64,000 nucleotides of DNA, from the NCBI RefSeq assembly GCF_001429185.1, contig NZ_LMIW01000008.1, forward strand, positions 856,056 to 920,055, read 5' to 3'. The translations under genes were made by a program, and so were the position numbers. Every line of letters starts with the position of its first letter. The stretch's first letter is position 1. Of this stretch, positions 53,896 to 60,946 are shown one piece after another. Origin of the DNA: Terrabacter sp. Root85. Lineage in GTDB: Bacteria > Actinomycetota > Actinomycetes > Actinomycetales > Dermatophilaceae. The notes beneath the pieces were generated by a model. The model saw nothing but the letters and a program-made list of their open reading frames with translations. It was not told where the DNA came from and ran no database searches.

Positions 53896-55785
53896 TCAGG
53901 CCGGGGCCTGGAGCGCGCGGAGACGCAGCGCGATCTGCAGCTCGAGTGCGTGGTCGGGGTGCTGCCAGGACTCCCCGAGCAGGGCCGCGATGCGCTCGAG
54001 CCGTTGCGAGACCGTGTTGACGTGGACGTGGAGGGTGCCCGCGGCGTGGCGTGGGCTGCCGCCCGCGGCGAAGTAGGCCGCGAGCGTGCCCACGAGGTCG
54101 GTGCCGCGCCGCTCGTCGTAGTCGAGGACGGGGCCGAGCAGCTTGCGGACGTACTCGTCGACGTCCGGCGACGAGCCCACGATGAGCCCGGCGAAGCCGA
54201 GCTGGGTCGCCGCGGCGCCCTTGCCTCGGTGGCCGAGGGCGATGAGGGCTCCGACGGTGCGGTGGCCCTCCTCGTGCGCCTCGGTGATCCCGTCGACGTC
54301 GGTGACCGGACCGACACCGGCCACCGTGACGCACGTGCGCTTGCCGATCCGGGCTGCCACGGCGCGGGCCAGGCCGTCGGGCTCGGTGCCGGGCACGAGG
54401 GCGATGACGTCGCCGTCGTGGGAGCCGACGAGCGAGGCCTCACCGGTGGCGGCACTGGCGGAGATGAGCAGGGCCCGGTGTCCGGTCGGCTCGTCGCCGC
54501 GGAGCACGAGCAGGCAGAAGGGCCGCTGGGGGTCGAAGCCGACGGCGCGGGCGAGCGCGAGGCGCTCCTCGCGCGAGCCACGCGCGCTGACGAGGTCGCT
54601 GACGAGTCGGTTGCGGGCGGACTGCCTGGCGTCGGCGGCCTGGCGCTCGAAGAGCAGGACGAGGGCGGTGACGACACCGGCGCGCTCGACGGTGCGCTGG
54701 TCCGAGTCGCTGAGGGTCGGGCCGCCGACGTAGATCGTGCCGAGCCGTTCGCGGGCTGCGGTGACGGCGACGGCATAGACACCGTCCCGTTCGACGAGGC
54801 GACCGGCGGCCAGGCCGGGGAGCGCGTTGAGGGCCGCGAACGGGTCGCCACCGGCAGGGTCGTGCTCCGGCGCCGGGCCGGACGAGCTGTGGCGATGCCC
54901 GTTCTCGTCGACGAGCACGGCCCACCCTCCGAGCAGCTCGGCGAGGGCGTGCGTGATGTCGTCGACCCCACCGCCGCCGAGCACGAGGGAGGCGAAGCGG
55001 TCGTGGGCCGCGGCGGCCTTCTCCACGCCCTCGGCATACTGCCGCACGGTCTCGTGGGCGTCCGAGAGGGCGGCCAGCGCGTTCTCGGCGTCGGCGAGGG
55101 CGCGTGTCTGCACGAGGGTCACCGCGGCCAGGGTGGCGAGGTTGCCGAGGAGTCCGACCTCCTCGCGGGTGAACGGGCGCGACGACCGGTTGGCTGCGAA
55201 GAGCACACCGACGAAGTGCTTCTCGACGATGAGGGGCGTCCCGCAGATCGCGATGATGCCCTCCTCGCCCACGGCTCCGTCGATGGCGTTGGTGTGCCGG
55301 AAGCGCTCGTCGGCCCAGTAGTCGGCGGTCCAGTAGGGCTTGTGGGTCGAGGCGACGAGACCGCCGAGGCCGGCCCCGAGCGCCAGACGCACGGACTGGA
55401 ACGCCGCCGAGACGGACCCGTCGGTGGCCCGCATGAAGGTGTCGCCGGCGTCGGGGTCGTAGAGCGTGAGGTAGGCGAGGTCGGTGCCGACGAGGCGGCG
55501 GGCCCGGCGGACGATCGCGTCGAGCACCGAGCCCGGGTCGCTCTCGGTCGCGAGCTCACGGGCCGTGTCGAGCAGGGCCGCGAGGCCGGCCTCGCGGTGC
55601 TGGTGGACCTCGCGGGCGCTCGTGATGCGCAGGGCCAGCTCCCGGGCCTCGGCCGGGGCGTCAGCGGCGGCGATCTCGGCGACGGTGGCGTCGGCGGCGA
55701 GCAGCTCGAGCAGGGCGATGACCTGGTCGGCCTGCTCGGTGCCCACGTGCTCGGCGGGCGGCTGCGTCTCGCTGCGGGTGGCCAC
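53896..55785 (-). CDS. GAF - PucR-type transcriptional regulator
   Basis: 629 residues from GTG 55785. A helical N-terminus is followed by a GAF sensor domain (about 85-225; LVGTDLAYLTLYDPDAGDTFMRATDGS, GIIAICGTPL), a CdaR-type GGDEF-like middle region (about 390-500), and a C-terminal PucR HTH (LVGTLAAYFAAGGSPRHAAGTLHVHVNTVSQRLERIAALLG). PucR/CdaR regulators activate catabolic genes in response to small molecules. It lies 68 bp downstream of the 3-hydroxybutyrate dehydrogenase gene on the same strand but has a TAGGAT-N6-GTG promoter of its own. It probably controls neighbouring catabolic genes. Confidence 0.9.
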   Translation of the reverse strand: MATRSETQPPAEHVGTEQADQVIALLELLAADATVAEIAAADAPAEARELALRITSAREVHQHREAGLAALLDTARELATESDPGSVLDAIVRRARRLVGTDLAYLTLYDPDAGDTFMRATDGSVSAAFQSVRLALGAGLGGLVASTHKPYWTADYWADERFRHTNAIDGAVGEEGIIAICGTPLIVEKHFVGVLFAANRSSRPFTREEVGLLGNLATLAAVTLVQTRALADAENALAALSDAHETVRQYAEGVEKAAAAHDRFASLVLGGGGVDDITHALAELLGGWAVLVDENGHRHSSSGPAPEHDPAGGDPFAALNALPGLAAGRLVERDGVYAVAVTAARERLGTIYVGGPTLSDSDQRTVERAGVVTALVLLFERQAADARQSARNRLVSDLVSARGSREERLALARAVGFDPQRPFCLLVLRGDEPTGHRALLISASAATGEASLVGSHDGDVIALVPGTEPDGLARAVAARIGKRTCVTVAGVGPVTDVDGITEAHEEGHRTVGALIALGHRGKGAAATQLGFAGLIVGSSPDVDEYVRKLLGPVLDYDERRGTDLVGTLAAYFAAGGSPRHAAGTLHVHVNTVSQRLERIAALLGESWQHPDHALELQIALRLRALQAPA

Positions 55786-55791
55786 GGGCAG

Positions 55792-55797
55792 ATCCTA
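55792..55797 (-). promoter_or_regulatory. Candidate -10 element of the PucR-type regulator
   Basis: TAGGAT on the minus strand, 6 nt before GTG 55785. Confidence 0.5.
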
Positions 55798-55853
55798 GGC
55801 GGGTCGGGTCTCGGGTGGGTCGGGTGAACGGGGCGACGGCGGGCTGGGCCCGT

Positions 55854-56675
55854 TCAGTGGGCCGTCCAGCCGCCGTCCATCGAGAACGACGTGCCGCTCA
55901 TCGAGCCCGATGCCGGTCCGCACAGGAAGAGCGTGAGCGCCGCGACCTCGTCGGGCTCGACGAGGCGCTTGACCGCGACGGGCGCCAGCATGACCTTCTC
56001 GACGACCTCGGACTCGGGGATGCCGTGGGTGCGCGCCTGGTCGGCGATCTGCCTCTCCACCAAGGGCGTCCGCACGTAGGCGGGGTTGATGCACGTCGAG
56101 GTGACGCCGTGCGGGGCCCCCTCGAGCGCGACGACCTTCGAGAGTCCTTCGAGCCCGTGCTTGGCGGTGACGTAGGCCGACTTGAAGGCGCTGGCACGCA
56201 GGCCGTGGACACTGGAGATGTTGACGACGCGACCCCACCCGCGGTCGTACATGTGCGGGAGGCTCTGCCGGATCAGCCGGAACGGCGAGGTGAGCATGAG
56301 GTCGAGGATGAAGTCGAAGCGGTCGAGCGGGAAGTCCTCGATGGGGCTCACGTGCTGGATGCCGGCGTTGTTGACGAGGATGTCGACCTCTGTGGGCAGG
56401 TCGGCCAAGGCATCGAGGTCGGCGAGGTCCGCCGTGATCGTGGCGACGCCCGAGTTCTCGGCCAGAGCTACGAGGCCCTCCTCGTCCCGATCGACGGCGT
56501 GCACCTTGGCGCCGGCGGTCGCGAGGGCCCGCGCGACACTTGCCCCGATGCCGCTCGCAGCGCCGGTGACGAGCGCCGTGCGCCCGGTGAGGTCGATGGG
56601 GTCGTTGACCGCCAGGGAGCCGCGCTGCTGGCGGTCCGGGGCGTCGTCGCGTGCGTCGGTGCGGGCGTCGGCCAT
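55854..56675 (-). CDS. 3-hydroxybutyrate dehydrogenase (SDR family)
   Basis: 273 residues from ATG 56675; the conserved part starts near DLTGRTALVTGAASGIG, so the first 25 residues are an extension. NAD-binding TGAASGIG, NNAGIQHVSPIEDFP, catalytic SSVHGLRAS (Ser) and YVTAKHG (Tyr-x3-Lys), and NPAYVRTPLVERQIADQA are the fingerprint of D-3-hydroxybutyrate dehydrogenases. It oxidises 3-hydroxybutyrate to acetoacetate with NAD+. It is next to a PucR-type regulator and divergent from a carboxylesterase, which together suggest ester or polyester catabolism; fadA and fadB 5 kb away could use the product. Confidence 0.9.
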   Translation of the reverse strand: MADARTDARDDAPDRQQRGSLAVNDPIDLTGRTALVTGAASGIGASVARALATAGAKVHAVDRDEEGLVALAENSGVATITADLADLDALADLPTEVDILVNNAGIQHVSPIEDFPLDRFDFILDLMLTSPFRLIRQSLPHMYDRGWGRVVNISSVHGLRASAFKSAYVTAKHGLEGLSKVVALEGAPHGVTSTCINPAYVRTPLVERQIADQARTHGIPESEVVEKVMLAPVAVKRLVEPDEVAALTLFLCGPASGSMSGTSFSMDGGWTAH

Positions 56676-56681
56676 GCGGGA

Positions 56682-56687
56682 AGACTA
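56682..56687 (-). promoter_or_regulatory. Candidate -10 element of the 3-hydroxybutyrate dehydrogenase gene
   Basis: TAGTCT on the minus strand, 6 nt before ATG 56675. Confidence 0.5.
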
Positions 56688-56737
56688 GGTAGGCGATCCG
56701 GAGCCACCTGTGTGGTGACCTGACACAAAACCCGGCA

Positions 56738-56749
56738 ACCCATGTGGGT
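56738..56749. promoter_or_regulatory. Short palindrome in the divergent bdh/esterase control region
   Basis: ACCCA-TG-TGGGT lies in the 190-bp gap between the two divergent genes, upstream of both -10 hexamers. A regulator such as the adjacent PucR-type protein could bind here; this is position-based only. Confidence 0.3.
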
Positions 56750-56853
56750 CCCGCTCACCTTCGGTCACCGCGTGCGAAAGGGTCCCGGCGGCGGTCGCGG
56801 ACCTGCCGCCGCACCGGGACCTTCGCCTCTGGCCCGCGCCGCGTCGTCCGCTC

Positions 56854-56859
56854 GACGAT
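56854..56859 (+). promoter_or_regulatory. Candidate -10 element of the carboxylesterase gene
   Basis: GACGAT, 6 nt before GTG 56866, supporting that start. Confidence 0.4.
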
Positions 56860-56865
56860 GAAGGG

Positions 56866-58440
56866 GTGGAGACCGTCGTGAGGACGAGATGTGGGACGGT
56901 GCAGGGCTTCGTGCACGAGGGGGTGCACACGTTCCTCGGCATCCCCTATGCCGCACCACCCGTCGGAGCCGCTCGGCTCCGGCCACCCCGGCCACCGGAC
57001 CCGTGGCAGGGCGTCCGCGACGCGACGAGGCCGGGTGCCGAGCCGCCTCAGGTGGCGCCACCGTCGTCCGGTGGGCCGCCGGCCGGAGCGGGGGAGAGCT
57101 GGGACGACGTCACCGGCGCCTTCGAGCAGGTGCGACGCGCTGCCCCGTCCTCGGACTACCTCAACCTCAACATCTGGACGCCCGAGCCCGGTCCGGGCGG
57201 TCGGCCGGTGATGGTCTGGATCCAGGGCGGCATGTTCGAGCTCAGCTCGACGGCGGCGTACGACGGACGACAGTTCGCACGTGACGGGGTCGTGTGCGTC
57301 GTTATCAACTGGCGCCCCGGCGCAGAGGGCTTCCTGTACCTCGACGACGGCATCGCCGACCTCGGTCTGCTCGACCAGGTCGCAGCCCTGGCCTGGGTGC
57401 GCGACAACATCGCGGAGTTCGGCGGCGACCCGGGCCGCGTGACCGTCTTCGGGGAGTCGGCCGGGGCGATGAGCATCGGCTGCCTGCTGGCGATGCCGGA
57501 GGCCGCGGGACTCTTCCGCCGAGCCGTGCTGCAGAGCGGTGCCGCGCACCACGTGAGCGAGCCAGAGCACGCCCTGAGCATCGCCCACGACCTCGCCCAC
57601 CGCCTCGGCGTCCCGCCGACGCGCGAGGCCATCGCAGGCACCGGGGTCGCGCGGCTGCTGACGGCCCAGGCCGACCTGAAGCGTGACCTGCTCGCCGACC
57701 CGGACCCGGAGCGCTGGGGCCCAGCGGTGGTGACGAGCACGATGCCCTGGCAGCCCGTCGTCGACGGGTCGGTGCTTCCGGGGCGACCGATCGACCGGAT
57801 CGCCGCGGGCTCGGCCGCCGACGTCGACGTCCTCATCGGCACCAACACCGAGGACTGGCGGCTGTGGCTCATGGTGAGTGGAGCGTTCGCCGGGATCACC
57901 GACGACATCCTGTGCGGGCCGGTCAGCACCCATGGCCACCAGTGTCTCGAGGCCTACGGCCTCGACCCGCAGGTCGCGCTGCACGCCTACCGGGCGCACT
58001 ACCCGCGAGCCGTTCCCGGTGACCTGCTGGCTGCGGTGCAGACGGACTGGTGGATGCGGATCCCCGCCATCAGACTCGCCGAGGCGCACGCGTACGCCCG
58101 CTCACCCGCGCCTTCCCCGGGAGCTCAGGCCGGGACCTACATGTACGAGTTCGCCTGGGGTGCGCCGGGACTCGGCGCGGTGCACGCCCTCGAGGTACCC
58201 TTCGTCTTCGACACGGCGAGGGGCGACACGCCACTCTTCGGGCCGTTGCTCGGAGCGGACCCGCCCCAGGAGCTGGCGCGGACGATGCACTCCGCCTGGG
58301 TGGCCTTCGCGTCGACCGGGGACCCGGGTTGGGCGGCATACGACACGGACCACCGCAGGACGATGCGCTTCGACACCCCCAGCGCTGTGGTCGACGACCC
58401 TCGTGTCTGGGAGCGGGCGTTCTGGGAGGGCCTGCGGTGA
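56866..58440 (+). CDS. Type B carboxylesterase/lipase
   Basis: 524 residues from GTG 56866. The family start TRCGTVQGFVHEGVHTFLGIPYAAPP, the oxyanion region WIQGGMFELSS (usually HGG; here QGG), and the nucleophile GESAGAMS (Ser198) are clear, with a C-terminal histidine expected near MHSAWVAFASTGDPGW. No signal peptide, so it is cytoplasmic. It cleaves carboxylic esters; the QGG replacement of HGG may alter activity. It overlaps the E2-like acyltransferase gene by 4 bp, an unusual partner. Confidence 0.9.
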   Translation: METVVRTRCGTVQGFVHEGVHTFLGIPYAAPPVGAARLRPPRPPDPWQGVRDATRPGAEPPQVAPPSSGGPPAGAGESWDDVTGAFEQVRRAAPSSDYLNLNIWTPEPGPGGRPVMVWIQGGMFELSSTAAYDGRQFARDGVVCVVINWRPGAEGFLYLDDGIADLGLLDQVAALAWVRDNIAEFGGDPGRVTVFGESAGAMSIGCLLAMPEAAGLFRRAVLQSGAAHHVSEPEHALSIAHDLAHRLGVPPTREAIAGTGVARLLTAQADLKRDLLADPDPERWGPAVVTSTMPWQPVVDGSVLPGRPIDRIAAGSAADVDVLIGTNTEDWRLWLMVSGAFAGITDDILCGPVSTHGHQCLEAYGLDPQVALHAYRAHYPRAVPGDLLAAVQTDWWMRIPAIRLAEAHAYARSPAPSPGAQAGTYMYEFAWGAPGLGAVHALEVPFVFDTARGDTPLFGPLLGADPPQELARTMHSAWVAFASTGDPGWAAYDTDHRRTMRFDTPSAVVDDPRVWERAFWEGLR

Positions 58441-59270
58441 GCGGGGACCACACCCTTCCAGTGGGCTATGTCGTCCGTCGGATGCCGACGGGACGCCAGC
58501 CCGTCCTCGACCGGCTTGCCGGGGCGAGCCGTCGGTTCCAGGTGCACGCGCTCGTCGAGCTCGACGTCACGACGGCCGCGGAGCGGATGCGGGCGGATCC
58601 GGAGGAAGGCGTCTCGTGGACCGGGTTCGTCATCGCCTCGGTCGCGCGGGCCGTGTCGTTGCACCCGGAGCTGAACGCCCGCCGGGCCGGTGGTCGGCTG
58701 GTCTGCTTCGACCGCGTCGACATCGGTGCCACGGTCGAGCGCGGCACACCCGACCGCCCTGCCCTCGATGTCGTCGTCGTCCCGGGAGCAGACCGGCTCA
58801 CGTGCGCCGAGATCTCGGCGCTGCTCCACGAGGCCAAGGTCGGGCAGGCTCCGCCGCACGAGGTCACCCGCCCGATGGGCGCGATGCTGCGACTGCCGGG
58901 ACCACTACGACGGGCGGCCATCCGCGCCGCAGGCGCTCGACCCGGAGTCTCGGCGCGCTTCGGTCCTGCGATCGGCGTGACGTCCTTGGGCATGTTCGCA
59001 CACACCTGGGGCTGGGCGATCCCACTGGCCCCGCTGACCGTGATCGTCACCGTGGGCAGCGTCACCGATCGACCCACGGTGGAGTCGGCGGCCGTCGTCG
59101 CGAGGCCGCGACTGCCCCTCACGCTGACCTTCGACCACGCCGTCGTGGACGGAGCACCGGCGGCCCGCTTCGTCGACACGCTCCGCGAGCTCGTCGAGAC
59201 GGCAGCCGCCCTCGATGACGGCGCTCGCCGAACCGCTGCCGCTCCACGGCCGGCGCGCGACACGGCCTGA
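58437..59270 (+). CDS. Lipoyl-less 2-oxoacid dehydrogenase E2-like acyltransferase
   Basis: 277 residues from GTG 58437 (GTGA overlap). The protein is the catalytic (CAT-fold) domain only: WTGFVIASVARAVSLHPELNARRAGG near residue 60, GPAIGVTSLGMFAHTWGWAIPLAPLTVIVTVGSV near 175, and the active-site TFDHAVVDGAPAARFV (H-x3-D-G). Neither a lipoyl domain nor an E1-binding domain is present, so it is not a normal E2; it may transfer an acyl group from CoA to an unknown acceptor. It is made together with the carboxylesterase. It is convergent with the HTH-MurA gene. Confidence 0.82.
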   Translation: MSGDHTLPVGYVVRRMPTGRQPVLDRLAGASRRFQVHALVELDVTTAAERMRADPEEGVSWTGFVIASVARAVSLHPELNARRAGGRLVCFDRVDIGATVERGTPDRPALDVVVVPGADRLTCAEISALLHEAKVGQAPPHEVTRPMGAMLRLPGPLRRAAIRAAGARPGVSARFGPAIGVTSLGMFAHTWGWAIPLAPLTVIVTVGSVTDRPTVESAAVVARPRLPLTLTFDHAVVDGAPAARFVDTLRELVETAAALDDGARRTAAAPRPARDTA

Positions 59271-59295
59271 CGCGGACGATCCCGCGAGGTCCCAC

Positions 59296-60825
59296 TCAGA
59301 TGTCGCGGAAGACCTCGATCGTCGCGCCGAGGGCGTTGAGGCGCTCGGCGAGGTCCTCGTAGCCGCGGTTGATGACGTAGACGTTGCGCAGCACCGACGT
59401 GCCGGGCGCGGCAAGCATGGCGAGCAGCACGACGACCCCGGGACGCAGCGCCGGCGGACACACGACCTCGGCCGCACGCCAGCGGGTCGGCCCCTCGACG
59501 ATGACACGGTGCGGGTCGAGCAGCTGCACCTTGGCCCCGACCTTCGTCAGCTCGGTGAGGTAGATCGCGCGGTTCTCGTAGACCCAGTCGTGGATCATCG
59601 TGCTGCCCTCGGCGACCGCGCCGATGAGGGCGAAGAACGGCAGGTTGTCGATGTTGAGGCCCGGGAACGGCATCGGGTGGATCTTGTCGATCGGGGCGTG
59701 GAGCGGACCGGGGATGGTCGTGAGGTCGACGAGGCGGGTCTTGCCGTTGGCCGACGTGTACTCCGGCGTGAGGTCGTACTTCATCCCCATGCCGTCGAGC
59801 GTCGCGAGCTCGATCTCGATGAACTCGATCGGCACGCGTCGGATCGTGATGGCGCTGTCGGTGACGACAGCGGCGGCGATGAGGCTCATGGCCTCGATGG
59901 GGTCCTCGCTGGGGGCGTACTCGACGTCCACGTCGATCTGGGCCACACCGTGGACCGTCAGCGTCGTGGTCCCGATCCCGTCGATCCGGACCCCGAGCTT
60001 CTCGAGGAAGAAGCACAGGTCCTGGACCATGTAGTTGGGGCTCGCGTTGCGGATGATGGTGGTGCCGGCGTGGCGGGCCGCGGCCATGAGGACGTTCTCG
60101 GTGACGGTGTCGCCGCGCTCGGTGAGCACGATCGCTCGATCCGGGCCGACGGAGCGGTCGGAGCGCGCCTCGTAGAAGCCGTGGGTCGCGGTGACCTCGA
60201 GACCGAAGGACCGCAACGCCGCCATGTGGGGCTCGACGGTGCGGGTACCGAGGTCGCAGCCACCGGCGTACGGCAGCTGGAAGGCCTCGTGCTCGTGGAG
60301 CAGGGGGCCGAGGAACATGATCACGGTGCGCGTGCGACGGGCGGCCGCGACATCGATGTCGTCGAGGTTGAGCACGGTCGGCGGGATGATCTCGAGGTCG
60401 CTGCTGTCGGGCAGCCAGCGCGTCTTGACGCCGATCGAGGCGAGCACCTCGAGGATGCGGTTGACCTCCTCGATGCGGGCCAGGTTGCGCAGCGTGGTGC
60501 GACCCCGGTTGAGCAGGGCGGCGCAGAGCAGCGCCACCGCGGCGTTCTTCGAGGTCTTGACGTCGATGGAGCCGGTGAGCTTCTGGCCGCCGACGATGCG
60601 CAGGTGCTGGGGGCCGGAGTGGCCGAGCGAGACGAACTCGGAGTCGAGCGCGTCACCGATCTTGGCGAGCATGTCGAGGCTGAGGTTCTGCTTGCCCTGC
60701 TCGATGCGCGTGACGGCGCCCTGGGAGGTCCCGAGGAGCTCCGCGAGGTCCGACTGGGTCAACCCCTTGTGGCGTCGCGCGTCGCGGATGAGTCCGCCGA
60801 TCCGGGTCAGGTAGGTCTGAGGCAC
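59296..60825 (-). CDS. HTH - MurA fusion (UDP-GlcNAc 1-carboxyvinyltransferase with XRE DNA-binding domain)
   Basis: 509 residues from GTG 60825. Residues about 8-62 form an XRE-type helix-turn-helix (IRDARRHKGLTQSDLAELLGTSQGAVTRIEQGKQ). From about 75 on it is a full MurA: KTSKNAAVALL (Lys93-Asn94), RTRTVIMFLGPLL and the catalytic Cys190 in GGCDLGTRTVEPH, so transfer of enolpyruvate to UDP-GlcNAc is plausible. An extra 80-odd residues at the front explain the length (normal MurA is about 420). An 18-bp palindrome lies at the promoter, suggesting self-regulation. I recall similar proteins in Streptomyces, in addition to the usual MurA. There is no Shine-Dalgarno; TAGCCT-N7-GTG predicts a leaderless message. 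Confidence 0.9.
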   Translation of the reverse strand: MPQTYLTRIGGLIRDARRHKGLTQSDLAELLGTSQGAVTRIEQGKQNLSLDMLAKIGDALDSEFVSLGHSGPQHLRIVGGQKLTGSIDVKTSKNAAVALLCAALLNRGRTTLRNLARIEEVNRILEVLASIGVKTRWLPDSSDLEIIPPTVLNLDDIDVAAARRTRTVIMFLGPLLHEHEAFQLPYAGGCDLGTRTVEPHMAALRSFGLEVTATHGFYEARSDRSVGPDRAIVLTERGDTVTENVLMAAARHAGTTIIRNASPNYMVQDLCFFLEKLGVRIDGIGTTTLTVHGVAQIDVDVEYAPSEDPIEAMSLIAAAVVTDSAITIRRVPIEFIEIELATLDGMGMKYDLTPEYTSANGKTRLVDLTTIPGPLHAPIDKIHPMPFPGLNIDNLPFFALIGAVAEGSTMIHDWVYENRAIYLTELTKVGAKVQLLDPHRVIVEGPTRWRAAEVVCPPALRPGVVVLLAMLAAPGTSVLRNVYVINRGYEDLAERLNALGATIEVFRDI

Positions 60826-60832
60826 GTCGAAG

Positions 60833-60838
60833 AGGCTA
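60833..60838 (-). promoter_or_regulatory. Candidate -10 element of the HTH-MurA gene
   Basis: TAGCCT on the minus strand, 7 nt before GTG 60825; its upstream end overlaps the palindrome by 2 bp. Confidence 0.5.
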
Positions 60839-60854
60839 ACTCATATATGAGTTA
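60837..60854. promoter_or_regulatory. 18-bp perfect palindrome at the HTH-MurA promoter
   Basis: TAACTCATATATGAGTTA begins 11 bp upstream of GTG 60825 and occupies the spacer next to the -10 hexamer. It is strikingly A+T-rich for this genome. The best candidate binder is the XRE domain of the MurA fusion itself. Confidence 0.8.
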
Positions 60855-60875
60855 CGGCAAATCCGCCGCACGGCC

Positions 60876-60915
60876 GGAGGCCACGGACCGGGACGTCCCG
60901 GGGTCCGTGGCCTCC
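60876..60915 (-). terminator. Strong terminator after fadB
   Basis: GGAGGCCACGGACC (60876-60889) and GGTCCGTGGCCTCC (60902-60915), a perfect 14-bp stem; the 12-nt centre holds its own palindrome GGGACGTCCC. It lies 31 bp downstream of the fadB stop (minus strand) and upstream of the HTH-MurA promoter, so it separates the two units. Confidence 0.9.
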
Positions 60916-60946
60916 GAACAGCGATGGCGTATGCCGTGTGGCTGGG

